A DNA stretch of 64,000 nucleotides from positions 34,959 to 98,958 of the forward strand of contig JAEZZO010000053.1 of the NCBI GenBank assembly GCA_023418475.1, given 5' to 3'. The DNA comes from Bacillota bacterium (GTDB lineage: Bacteria > Bacillota > Clostridia > Lachnospirales > Lachnospiraceae). Position 1 is the first letter of the stretch, and each line of letters begins with the position of its first letter. A model generated the notes under the pieces. That model worked only from the letters and a program-made list of their open reading frames with translations. It ran no database searches and was not told where the DNA came from. The translations under genes and the position numbers were made by a program. Below, piece by piece: positions 9,050-16,657 of this stretch.

Positions 9050-9238
9050 ATGAAAAAAAGATCACTTAGTTCCAGGTACCTTCATTTGGTTACGAAAAGA
9101 CCTTTGTTTTTTTATGTAATACTTTTATTCGGTGTAGGTATCTTCTTGTATCTGACTTTAACCACGATAATAGAGACGGATTCAGGCAGCTATTCTTTGC
9201 TGCATATGATTTTCATTGAGGGCGGAAAAGGTTTATGA
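9050..9238 (+). CDS. 62-residue single-pass membrane protein
   Basis: Small protein with a basic N-terminus (MKKRSLSSRYLHLVTKRP) and one strong helix (FFYVILLFGVGIFLYLTL, about 20-37). That layout matches the anchor segment of HlyD-type membrane-fusion proteins in peptide-export operons, but the protein stops 25 residues after the helix. Its stop overlaps the first ABC exporter start by 4 nt (ATGA at 9235), implying coupled translation. Either a free anchor subunit, a remnant of a truncated HlyD, or a small exported peptide; I cannot decide between them. Confidence 0.75.
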   Translation: MKKRSLSSRYLHLVTKRPLFFYVILLFGVGIFLYLTLTTIIETDSGSYSLLHMIFIEGGKGL

Positions 9239-11001
9239 AAAAATTAGACTATTTCAGTGCAATACAATTTCTTTCAAAGTACATAAAACGCTATAAGAAA
9301 AACTTTATTATGTTTTACTTTGGTTGGTTTTTTGACATGCTGCTCGGCATTGTAATGCCAATCCTTTCCGGCCTGATGATTGATGAAATTGTATATCATC
9401 AAAATCTTAATCTATTTCTGCGAATAAGCGTGGTCTTTGCCATCATGTCCATTTTTTCCTGTGTATTATATTTTCTGATTTATGCACAACATCAATATTT
9501 AATGAGTATGTATGTCTATGATATACAGAGAGATATTTTTAGCCATCTTCAAAAGACAAATGCAGAGTTTATGTCCGGTGCCAAAACAGGAGATATCATC
9601 AGTATAATAGAAAATTACGCCCGTGAGTGCATGCATTTTATTATAAGGAATGTCATTCACATTACGAATGGCTGCATTAATCTAGTATTAATAACAGTTT
9701 ATATCTTTCGTATCAATCCATGGATTGGACTTTTAATGATTATGGCAGTGCCTCTCTCGGTATTAATCAATGCCCGCTTTGGCAAGGCAATTCGTGAGTA
9801 TTCTGATGAACAGAGGGAATATTATGGCGGTTATATAAGTTATATCTATGAGGTTTTTGCTGCCATTTTGGATATCCGTCTGCTTGGTGCGGCAGGAAAA
9901 GTAAATCGCGATGTTACAACAAGGCACAGAGCACTTTTTAATGTTACGATCAAAGCCGGAGTATCAACAATAACTGCGCAAAATATTATTGATGGTACGA
10001 ATCTCATGATTCAGCTTAGTATTTATGCACTTACTGCCTATCTGGCTAGCCGGCAGGATATGACCATAGGACTGCTTACAGTGGTTATGACCTACTTTGC
10101 TGCACTGACAGATCAGGTAAAAACAATAAGCCATTCCTATCTGGATGCGCAAAACCGTATAGGCTATATACAACGTATTTATGATTTCATGCAGGCTCCG
10201 ACGGAGGAAAGCTGGCCAGGCAAAAATGAACTGATAATCCAGGATGGTGAAATCTTTGTAAGGCATATAACCTTCTCTTATGTAACAGGGACTAATATTC
10301 TGCAAAATTTCAATCTTCATATAAAACCAGGGGAAAGATTTGCCCTATGTGGTAAAAGCGGGTGCGGTAAGACAACCTTCGCATACATGCTGCTAGGATT
10401 TTATTCTCCGCAAAGGGGTAACATTGCCATAGACGGACAAAATATCATGGATTGCAGTCTGAAATCTATCCGTAAAAAGATCGGAATAATTTCTCAGGAT
10501 ATACTTCTTTATGATGGCAGCATTAAGGATAATCTGCTGCTTGGTAAACCAGGTGCCACAGATCAGGAAATTGTTGTTGTATTGCAAAAGGCCGGAATAT
10601 GGGAACATATAGCAGAATTGCCGGAAGGCATCCATACGGTGATTGGCAGCACAGGAGTAGGCTTATCGGGGGGACAAAAGCAAAGGTTGGCAATTGCACG
10701 TATTTATCTGAAGAATCCTTCCATCATTATCTTTGATGAAGCAACCTCTTCTCTCGATGGGGAGACGGAGAGACAAATTCATGAAGCATGGGATACCGTA
10801 CTTTTCGGACGTACGTCTATAATAATCGCCCACCGCCAAAGCTCAGTAATGCTTTGCGATAGGGCAGCTGTGATTGAAAATGGGCAGGTTGTTGAAATCG
10901 GCAGACCTATCGAATTGAAAAAACATGGTGAAGCATTCAGAAAGTTGTTTGCATTACAGGAGGTGAAGGTGCATGTATCACAAAATGAAATACCGACTTA
11001 A
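9235..11001 (+). CDS. ABC exporter, fused membrane and ATPase domains (first)
   Basis: Half-transporter of 588 residues: six-helix type I exporter domain (about 20-310), then the nucleotide-binding domain. Walker A CGKSGCGKTTF, signature LSGGQKQRL, Walker B SIIIFDEATSSLDGE and switch His in IIIAHR are intact. There is no N-terminal C39 peptidase, so leader cleavage, if any, happens elsewhere. The next exporter overlaps it by 29 nt and is divergent enough to suggest a heterodimer. The AraC gene and 62-residue protein place it in a regulated export system. Confidence 0.92.
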   Translation: MKKLDYFSAIQFLSKYIKRYKKNFIMFYFGWFFDMLLGIVMPILSGLMIDEIVYHQNLNLFLRISVVFAIMSIFSCVLYFLIYAQHQYLMSMYVYDIQRDIFSHLQKTNAEFMSGAKTGDIISIIENYARECMHFIIRNVIHITNGCINLVLITVYIFRINPWIGLLMIMAVPLSVLINARFGKAIREYSDEQREYYGGYISYIYEVFAAILDIRLLGAAGKVNRDVTTRHRALFNVTIKAGVSTITAQNIIDGTNLMIQLSIYALTAYLASRQDMTIGLLTVVMTYFAALTDQVKTISHSYLDAQNRIGYIQRIYDFMQAPTEESWPGKNELIIQDGEIFVRHITFSYVTGTNILQNFNLHIKPGERFALCGKSGCGKTTFAYMLLGFYSPQRGNIAIDGQNIMDCSLKSIRKKIGIISQDILLYDGSIKDNLLLGKPGATDQEIVVVLQKAGIWEHIAELPEGIHTVIGSTGVGLSGGQKQRLAIARIYLKNPSIIIFDEATSSLDGETERQIHEAWDTVLFGRTSIIIAHRQSSVMLCDRAAVIENGQVVEIGRPIELKKHGEAFRKLFALQEVKVHVSQNEIPT

Positions 11002-12625
11002 GGTTCTCTGTGCTCTGAAACCTTTTGCATACGGAGTAAAACGTTTTTTATTATTCAATTTTCTGATAGGTATCATTGTTATGCTGCTTAGCTTTGTGCA
11101 GCCATTATTCTATAAAATGTTTATCAATCGGGTGGTATTAAAGCAGGATCTTTCAGTCATGATAAATGTTTCTTTAGGTTATATATCAATCTTTACAATC
11201 AATTGGGGCATGTCATATTTGAAAAATTACAACGTAAACCGATTGGTAAACAGAGTTACTTTCCGCGTAAAGATGAAAATCCTGCATGGTTTCTTCCGTT
11301 GGGATTTTCACGATTATGACCATCAGAGTGTCGGCGATATGAAAATGCGCATGGACGATGATATCGTCTGTATAAGCTCTTATGCAGCAGCGCAGACGGT
11401 CGATTATATTCTGTCGTATATAACATTTATTCTAACCGCTGTTTTACTTTTTCAGCTGGAGTGGCGGCTTGCTCTTTTCTCATGCATCGTAATACCCTTG
11501 ACTTTTTGTGCGGATCATAGCATTGCAAAACGAGAGGCAGTTATTTTAGATAAGCAGAGAAAAAATGACCAAAATATGTCGAGCTGGCTGCATGCCTCAG
11601 TGCAGGGCTGGAGGGAAATCAAGGCATTAAATCTCCAGAAACAGGAGGAACGGCAATTTGTACGATATATCCATAGCTATGCTATTTTCTTTGGACATTG
11701 GATCAACTATTGGGTTATCCGAGTATTGGTAATTCCTAAAATTAAGGATGAATTTTTAATGCAGTTTTCACTTTATTTCCTGGGAGGACTGCTAATTATC
11801 AGAAAACATTTTGAGATTGCCTCATTACTTGTATTTATGCAGTACTATGGAATTCTCTCGAATTCTATTAAAACGGTATCTCAAACAGACGCAGAATTGT
11901 TAACAGCCCTGCCGCAGAGTAAGCGGATGCTGGAGGAGCTTGCCCGTGTACCATACCGCAAACGGGGGATACAGTCATTTGGAACAGAAAACAGTATTGA
12001 GTTTCAGAAGGTTACATTTGCATATCCAGGCTCAAAACAATGTATAATTGAAAACCTCAGCTTCCATATCTACAATGGTGAGAGGGTTGGCTTGAAAGGA
12101 AAAAGCGGAGCGGGAAAGACAACGGTTCTTAAGCTAATGACAGGTATGCTACAACCATCAGAAGGAAATGTGCTGTTTTCCGGCTATGATATCAGGAAAC
12201 TTTCTCTTGATACAATACACCGTAGAATTGGCTTTGTCATGCAGGAAAACACGCTTTTTCATGCTAGCATCCGTGAAAATCTGTACTATGGTAAGAGTAA
12301 CGCTACGGAGGAGGAGCTTATAGCTGCCTGTCAAAAGGCATTCCTATATGACTTTGTAAGTTCCTTGCCAGACGGGTTTGAAACGGTAATAGGCGAACGT
12401 GGCATTAAGCTGTCCGGCGGTCAGAAACAGCGCATCGTTCTTGCAAGATTATTTCTTCGTGATGCAGGTATCTTCATTTTTGATGAAGCTACCAGTGCTC
12501 TTGATCAGTATAGTGAAAATATCATACAAGATGCAATCAAAAGTATCGGTCGCGACAGAACTATCATTGTCGTTGCGCATCGGGATAGTTCGTTTGCACT
12601 TTGCGACCGGGTGATAGAGCTGTAA
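10973..12625 (+). CDS. ABC exporter, fused membrane and ATPase domains (second)
   Basis: Half-transporter of 550 residues: membrane domain about 20-310, nucleotide-binding domain to the end. Walker A KGKSGAGKTTV, signature LSGGQKQRI, Walker B IFIFDEATSALDQ and switch His in IIVVAHRD are all canonical, so both members of the pair should hydrolyse ATP. Start at 10973 has GGAGGTG 7 nt upstream, inside the end of the preceding gene. It ends abruptly after the H-loop region (DRVIEL), slightly shorter than usual. Cargo unknown. Confidence 0.92.
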   Translation: MYHKMKYRLKVLCALKPFAYGVKRFLLFNFLIGIIVMLLSFVQPLFYKMFINRVVLKQDLSVMINVSLGYISIFTINWGMSYLKNYNVNRLVNRVTFRVKMKILHGFFRWDFHDYDHQSVGDMKMRMDDDIVCISSYAAAQTVDYILSYITFILTAVLLFQLEWRLALFSCIVIPLTFCADHSIAKREAVILDKQRKNDQNMSSWLHASVQGWREIKALNLQKQEERQFVRYIHSYAIFFGHWINYWVIRVLVIPKIKDEFLMQFSLYFLGGLLIIRKHFEIASLLVFMQYYGILSNSIKTVSQTDAELLTALPQSKRMLEELARVPYRKRGIQSFGTENSIEFQKVTFAYPGSKQCIIENLSFHIYNGERVGLKGKSGAGKTTVLKLMTGMLQPSEGNVLFSGYDIRKLSLDTIHRRIGFVMQENTLFHASIRENLYYGKSNATEEELIAACQKAFLYDFVSSLPDGFETVIGERGIKLSGGQKQRIVLARLFLRDAGIFIFDEATSALDQYSENIIQDAIKSIGRDRTIIVVAHRDSSFALCDRVIEL

Positions 12626-12694
12626 ATATTTATCAAAATTAATTGAGATATTACCATAAATACTATAAATTAGGGTATTAACAATAAGTAAGGA

Positions 12695-13036
12695 TTAGAT
12701 TTTCGTGAGTTCAGTTCCGTAATGCTCTGAACTAAAACCTGTATCTAAAAAGATTGAGAAAAACGGTGTCATTTTGTTATAAATATCAATATCTTTCGGC
12801 TTTGGTAATCCTAAAATCAATTTTACAAATTCAGGATTTACAACTCCGACAATAACCGTTCCGTAGCTCCAATCAAATTCTTTTTTGTATCCATACTGCA
12901 AAGCAATTTTAATCCACTCGCTTTCCTCATTCCAACAGTGGATTTCATATGCGGTTGCAGAAGCTAATTCCTCTCTCAAAATGGATCTCCATTGTTCATA
13001 GTCATAACATTCTATATTCCAATCTCCATGTTTCAA
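12695..13036 (-). CDS. Hypothetical 113-residue cytoplasmic protein
   Basis: I do not recognise this protein. It is acidic and aromatic-rich (YDYEQW, ECYDY, HCWNEESEW, EFDWSYGT), without signal peptide or membrane helix, and looks like a small alpha/beta fold. GGAAGG lies 8 nt before the ATG. It stands alone between the exporter pair and desulfoferrodoxin, transcribed against both. Small acidic solitary proteins next to exporters are sometimes immunity proteins, but nothing in the sequence proves this. Confidence 0.65.
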   Translation of the reverse strand: MKHGDWNIECYDYEQWRSILREELASATAYEIHCWNEESEWIKIALQYGYKKEFDWSYGTVIVGVVNPEFVKLILGLPKPKDIDIYNKMTPFFSIFLDTGFSSEHYGTELTKI

Positions 13037-13103
13037 TGTAGCACCTTCCTCTTACAAAATCTAATTTTCGAGTCTGTTTCTTCTATTCTATCATAATTCT
13101 GAG

Positions 13104-13272
13104 AGCCTGGAAATAGGGAGTTATCCAGGCTGATTTCCTACCCTTCGGATATACGGCACAGACAGAAAAAAAAGTGTAGACGGGAGATAGTTCATCGGTG
13201 AACAGCACCTTGAAAACAGAATGACCGTCTGTACTTTACTTTAGTACGAACTGCTTTAAAACGAGCAGCTAT
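13104..13272 (+). other. Structured intergenic tract, possible RNA
   Basis: Most of the 378 nt between 13037 and 13415 has no gene. It holds a run of short stems: AGCCTGG/CCAGGCT (13104-13131), AGACGG (13178-13183) with CCGTCT (13225-13230) enclosing GTTCA-TCGG-TGAAC, then GTACT/AGTAC and CTGCT/AGCAG near 13231-13272. No T-run or known RNA family is recognisable. Confidence 0.35.
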
Positions 13273-13307
13273 CTATTTTATGACAATAAAAAATATATTA
13301 AATTGTG

Positions 13308-13361
13308 TTGACAAAAGAATAAAGATACTATATTATAATAATAACAATAATAATTACTATT
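13308..13361 (+). promoter_or_regulatory. Desulfoferrodoxin promoter with PerR-like operator
   Basis: TTGACA (13308-13313), a 17-nt spacer and TATTAT (13331-13336) form the promoter. Ten nt after the start of the -10, positions 13341-13361 contain AATAATAATTACTATT, a near-palindrome with AT-rich half-sites like the Fur/PerR box. The same 21 nt at the same distance occurs before glutathione peroxidase (33509-33529). Confidence 0.7.
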
Positions 13362-13414
13362 TTAAAAGTTTTAAATTTATATTAATAGAATTATCAAATA
13401 AAGGGGGATTTAAA

Positions 13415-13789
13415 ATGTCTATGATTAATTTTTATCGTTGTGAAAGTTGTGGAAATATTGTTGCTTTAATTAAGAAGGGCGGCGGAACTTTAAATTGCTG
13501 TGGTAAGCCCATGACAAAGCTGGAAGCAAATTCGACGGATGCATCTAATGAGAAGCATGTACCGGTTGTTTTAAGAGAAAATGACAAGATCAAGGTTACA
13601 GTTGGTTCAATATTACACCCTATGCTTCCGGAGCATTCTATTGAGTGGATCGCACTTGTGGCTGAAGGTAAGGTAGAATTTAAATTCTTAAATCCTGGAG
13701 AGGAAGCGAAAGCTGAATTTAATGATGCAAAAGCAGGCGAAGTTTATGCATACTGCAATCTTCATGGTCTTTGGAAAACAGACTTTTAA
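13415..13789 (+). CDS. dfx: Desulfoferrodoxin (superoxide reductase)
   Basis: Reduces superoxide to hydrogen peroxide in the cytoplasm without making oxygen. The N-terminal desulforedoxin domain has the Fe(Cys)4 ligands C-x2-C (YRCESCG) and the adjacent pair in LNCCGKPM. The catalytic domain shows EKHVPV, HPMLPEHSIEW and CNLHGLW, supplying the His4-Cys site. The 124-residue length is standard. The start at 13415 is set by GGGGG 7 nt upstream; an upstream in-frame ATG at 13280 would place the promoter inside the gene and is rejected. A PerR-like box overlaps the start site. Followed by ferritin and a rubrerythrin-like gene. Confidence 0.97.
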   Translation: MSMINFYRCESCGNIVALIKKGGGTLNCCGKPMTKLEANSTDASNEKHVPVVLRENDKIKVTVGSILHPMLPEHSIEWIALVAEGKVEFKFLNPGEEAKAEFNDAKAGEVYAYCNLHGLWKTDF

Positions 13790-13856
13790 GATTGATATAG
13801 CAGATAATAACCGGAAGACCAGCTACGAATAGAAATAATATGATCTGCTTTTGTAG

Positions 13857-13893
13857 CAATCGGATAACTGTAATACAATAAGTTATCCGATTG
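13857..13893 (+). terminator. Hairpin after desulfoferrodoxin
   Basis: CAATCGGATAACT (13857-13869) and AGTTATCCGATTG (13881-13893) form a perfect 13-bp stem with an 11-nt loop. A second possible stem, AGCAGAT (13799-13805) with ATCTGCT (13843-13849) followed by TTTT, lies before it. Confidence 0.55.
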
Positions 13894-14010
13894 TATATAC
13901 AAAAATAGGCAACACAATTTTCTGTTATTTTGATTACTTAACATCAGTAAATCAGACAATTGCGAAAAATACAATTAATATTATTCTTGCGTTTCGCAAT
14001 TACCTATCAG

Positions 14011-14108
14011 GATTCGATTGTCAAAAGCCTAATCCAGGTTATGCAGATGAAAATGAATGCATATATATTCATCCGGTAAATCATTTTTAGTCTTTTGAAA
14101 TTCGAATC
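14011..14108 (+). repeat. Dispersed palindromic repeat A, copy 1
   Basis: A 98-nt imperfect palindrome. GATTCGATTGTCAAAAG at the left pairs with CTTTTGAAATTCGAATC at the right (15 of 17). An inner stem TGAAT/ATTCA lies at the centre. The core includes CCTAATCCAGGTTATG. Related copies: 19370-19465 (reverse), 22029-22112, 35158-35228 (right half), 52795-52891 and 59055-59133 (reverse). It sits just before the ferritin ribosome site. Confidence 0.7.
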
Positions 14109-14142
14109 TTATCAGTAAATATAGAAAAGGAGATGAATAAAA

Positions 14143-14655
14143 ATGCTTAACAAAGAATTAGTTTCCCTGCTGAACAAGCAAATTAACAAGGAATTGTATT
14201 CTGCATATTTTTACCTGGACATTTACAGCTATTATACAGACCAGAATCTGAATGGCTTTAGCAATTGGTTTTATGTTCAGACGCAGGAAGAAAAAGACCA
14301 TGCCATGTTATTTATGAAATATCTGCTGAATAATAATGAAAAAGTAGTTTTGCAGGATATAAAAGCATCTGATATGCCTTTTCATGATTTTCGTGAACCG
14401 CTACACGCTGCATTTGAGCACGAACTCAAAGTAACGGAATCGATTAATAATATATATGCTTTTGCTTATGAGAATAAGGACTTTCGTACCATGCAATTTC
14501 TTGACTGGTTTGTAAAGGAGCAGGGTGAAGAAGAGAAGAATACCGAAGAATTGATTAAAAGATTTGATCTGTTCGGAAACGATGCAAAAGGGCTCTATCT
14601 GATTGATTCAGAACTGGCAGCACGGATTTATACACCTGCAACTCTTGTATTATAA
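14143..14655 (+). CDS. ftn: Ferritin
   Basis: Iron-storage ferritin of 170 residues, a 24-subunit cage that oxidises Fe(II) and stores the mineral. Four-helix bundle with ferroxidase ligands visible: Glu in INKELYSAYFY (Glu17), QEEKDHA (Glu and His near 49-53), Glu in AFEHELKV (about 94) and EQGEEEKN (about 127). The C-terminal fifth helix follows. A good AAGGAG site lies 8 nt upstream. It lies 350 nt after desulfoferrodoxin and just before a rubrerythrin-like gene, so this is an iron and oxygen protection cluster. Confidence 0.95.
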   Translation: MLNKELVSLLNKQINKELYSAYFYLDIYSYYTDQNLNGFSNWFYVQTQEEKDHAMLFMKYLLNNNEKVVLQDIKASDMPFHDFREPLHAAFEHELKVTESINNIYAFAYENKDFRTMQFLDWFVKEQGEEEKNTEELIKRFDLFGNDAKGLYLIDSELAARIYTPATLVL

Positions 14656-14666
14656 AATAAATTAGG

Positions 14667-14705
14667 CAGGTGCAAAGAAAGATAATGAATTTGTACCTGC
14701 TGAAA
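14667..14705 (+). terminator. Terminator after ferritin
   Basis: CAGGTGCAAA (14667-14676) and TTTGTACCTG (14690-14699) pair with one G-T wobble, followed by a short T-rich tract (TTTTAT at 14706). Moderately convincing. Confidence 0.5.
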
Positions 14706-14755
14706 TTTTATCTATTACAATAATTTGATAAAGAGGAATAAGAGGAGGGAATAGT

Positions 14756-15244
14756 ATGAATACTCTGGATTACGCAATTAAAATGGAATATGACGGCGAA
14801 AAGTATTATAGAGAAAAGGCAGAACTTAATAAAGAGAATGGATTGTACATAGTTTGTAATTTACTGGCACAGGAAGAGAAGAAGCACGCCCTGATACTGG
14901 AAAATAAGAAAAAACAATTAGCCTATGATTTGCCTGAATCCGATTTTCTTGATACTGCCAAGAATGTATATACCGGTTCGAAGGGAATTGAGGTAGAAGG
15001 AAGTAATTATCCGAGTCAATTAGATTTCTATAGAATTGTTAGTGAAATGGAGCAAAAGAGTGTTGACTTATATGAAACACTTTTAGCTGATGCAGAAAAG
15101 GATGAGGACAAAAAATTATACCAATATCTGATACAACAGGAAAAGGAACATATGGAAGCTTTTGAAGAGATGAGCCGCCTGTTGCAGAATGCAGAATGGT
15201 GGATAGAATCTCCTGAATTCGGGAGAAGAAGAGAGGAGTATTAG
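14756..15244 (+). CDS. Rubrerythrin-like diiron protein without rubredoxin domain
   Basis: Ferritin-like four-helix protein of 162 residues. Two carboxylate/His pairs fit a diiron site: MEYDGEKYYRE with QEEKKHA, and MEQKSVDLYE with QEKEHMEAFEE. It lacks the C-terminal rubredoxin Cys4 domain of full rubrerythrin, so electrons must come from a separate donor. The probable role is peroxide or iron handling. It has its own strong GGAGGG site 5 nt before the ATG and follows ferritin by about 100 nt. Confidence 0.88.
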   Translation: MNTLDYAIKMEYDGEKYYREKAELNKENGLYIVCNLLAQEEKKHALILENKKKQLAYDLPESDFLDTAKNVYTGSKGIEVEGSNYPSQLDFYRIVSEMEQKSVDLYETLLADAEKDEDKKLYQYLIQQEKEHMEAFEEMSRLLQNAEWWIESPEFGRRREEY

Positions 15245-15321
15245 CCAAAAAAGATTTTATCCGGGAAGTTGGATGCTTTCATAAAAAGAAGGTGGATTAA
15301 ATCAGAATTAGTAAAGAAATG

Positions 15322-15368
15322 AAATGATTATCCTGCGTTTATTGAGAAAACAGGATAATCATTTTTTT
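15322..15368 (+). terminator. Strong intrinsic terminator
   Basis: AAATGATTATCCTG (15322-15335) and CAGGATAATCATTT (15351-15364) form a 14-bp stem ending in a run of seven T. It ends the rubrerythrin-like gene. The stem is almost the same as that at 16213-16259, on the other side of the next gene. Confidence 0.85.
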
Positions 15369-15541
15369 GCTTTCTTTTATAAAAGTCTAAGTTTTATGGG
15401 ATAAACAAGAGCACGATAAAATGAATTTGTAATTTTTTAAGTTTAACCAAAGAAAATTAATAATTTTTCCATATGTGTCGATATAATTTAAAAGAACAAT
15501 ATAGGAAAGAAAACTTATCAATAGATCAAGGAGGTGATGAT

Positions 15542-16141
15542 TTGAAAATAGGTGAAGCAAGACAAATTTACTCTACACAGCTGCATAATTACTGGGAGCA
15601 GAAACTGTCACTCGCGAAAAAGAAGAAAGAGCTGGAGGCGAAAAGTGCAGCTAATCCGAATGGAAAGGAGGTGCTTTCCGGGGAAAAAGTCACTTTAGAA
15701 CTATCCTATCATGCCGTTTCACAAAAGTGTGATGAATACCAGGATTTCATGGATCAGCTCATGTATATCCGTTCCGGTTACTATAATGCGCAGGTATCAA
15801 AGCAGCAAGGGGATCTAATGTCTGAACAGGTTCAGGATGTTGCAAAATTAATGGAGGTCGCAAGAAGGATCTCTAAGGGCGGAAGGGTACCTGTTACAGA
15901 TGAGCAGAAACTCATGGAATACAGCATGGTATTGTATATGTCGGCAAAGAACATGGCTATGATGAATGAGCGCAAGCACAATGAGGAATATGATTCTTTG
16001 TGGGAGGATAAGAAGGATACAAAGCAAGGTCCGGACCCGAATGAAATCGCAGATAATGAAGAACTTACTCTGGAGGCTCCCAAAGTAGTGGACGTGGCAG
16101 AGGTAATGGCGTCAACCGTCAGTGGAAATACATCCGAATAA
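15542..16141 (+). CDS. Hypothetical coiled-coil protein, Lachnospiraceae-type
   Basis: Cytoplasmic protein of 199 residues with no known domain. It is strongly helical and charged (LSLAKKKKELEAK, SGEKVTLELSYHAVSQKCDEYQDF, LMEVARRISKGGRVP, DEQKLMEYSMVLYMSAKN), with an acidic Pro/Glu tail. I recall similar uncharacterised proteins in Lachnospiraceae but cannot verify it here. TTG at 15542 is the start, with AGGAGGTG 5 nt upstream; the ATG at 15473 is not supported. The gene is flanked by two terminators with nearly the same stem. Function unknown. Confidence 0.8.
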   Translation: MKIGEARQIYSTQLHNYWEQKLSLAKKKKELEAKSAANPNGKEVLSGEKVTLELSYHAVSQKCDEYQDFMDQLMYIRSGYYNAQVSKQQGDLMSEQVQDVAKLMEVARRISKGGRVPVTDEQKLMEYSMVLYMSAKNMAMMNERKHNEEYDSLWEDKKDTKQGPDPNEIADNEELTLEAPKVVDVAEVMASTVSGNTSE

Positions 16142-16212
16142 GAATAGAAGGAAGCTGCTATTAACAATTTAACAGGAAACGTAGGGTGTAATGAATGTTT
16201 ACCCAATTAATA

Positions 16213-16260
16213 AAAAAATGATTATCCTAGATTTGAACTTAATAGGATAATCATTTTTTA
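16213..16260 (+). terminator. Strong intrinsic terminator
   Basis: AAAAAATGATTATCCTA (16213-16229) and TAGGATAATCATTTTTT (16243-16259) form a perfect 17-bp stem that carries its own A and T runs, so it can act in both directions. It overlaps the first bases of repeat C copy 1. Confidence 0.85.
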
Positions 16261-16390
16261 TTACATAGGAAAGTTCGTCCTATGTAATAAAAACCCTCCA
16301 GGGGATGCGCAGCTAAGCGCGCGGAACAAAAGTTGTGCAGGATGGATGAATGATTGATAGAGTGTGCGAAGCACACTTTTGTTCTTGCTG
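16255..16390 (+). repeat. Dispersed structured repeat C, copy 1
   Basis: Starts with a 16-bp hairpin (16255-16270 with 16278-16293, loop AAGTTCG), then GGGGATGCGCAGCTA, then GAACAAAAGTTGTGC (16324-16338), which pairs with GCACACTTTTGTTC (16371-16384) with one bulge. An inner AGTGTGC-GAA-GCACACT hairpin is at 16361-16377. Copy 2 is at 41304-41440; a deleted copy is at 46211-46266. The rest of this 516-nt gap, to 16657, shows only the chemoreceptor leader. Confidence 0.7.
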
Positions 16391-16657
16391 ACAGGGAAGG
16401 AATAAACTCTATATTTCTAAATATTTACTATTTAATTTTCATAGATAAAGGAGGTATACAATATATTTGTTAAATGGTAAAATCAGATTAATATAGTTGA
16501 AATAGTATGGAATAAGAAGCTTCTATATGATAGAAAACAGCAAAAATACAGTTTAAATGAGGTAGTCGTAGATTTGAAATGGCTTATAATATAATTTAAT
16601 AAGCCTTAATATAGATAATACTTGAAACAGTCATTTATTATACAAAGGAGGAAACAC

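Noticed and set aside
13201..13230. CACCTTGAAAACAG, reminiscent of rRNA spacer sequence
   Set aside because: No rRNA or tRNA sequence on either side; the match is short.
13280..13414. 45-residue N-terminal extension of desulfoferrodoxin
   Set aside because: Contains the promoter and operator as coding DNA (Asn run), while a perfect ribosome site and the family start lie at 13415.
16390..16657. c-di-GMP or other riboswitch in the long chemoreceptor leader
   Set aside because: No GEMM-type or other recognisable aptamer core could be found by eye.
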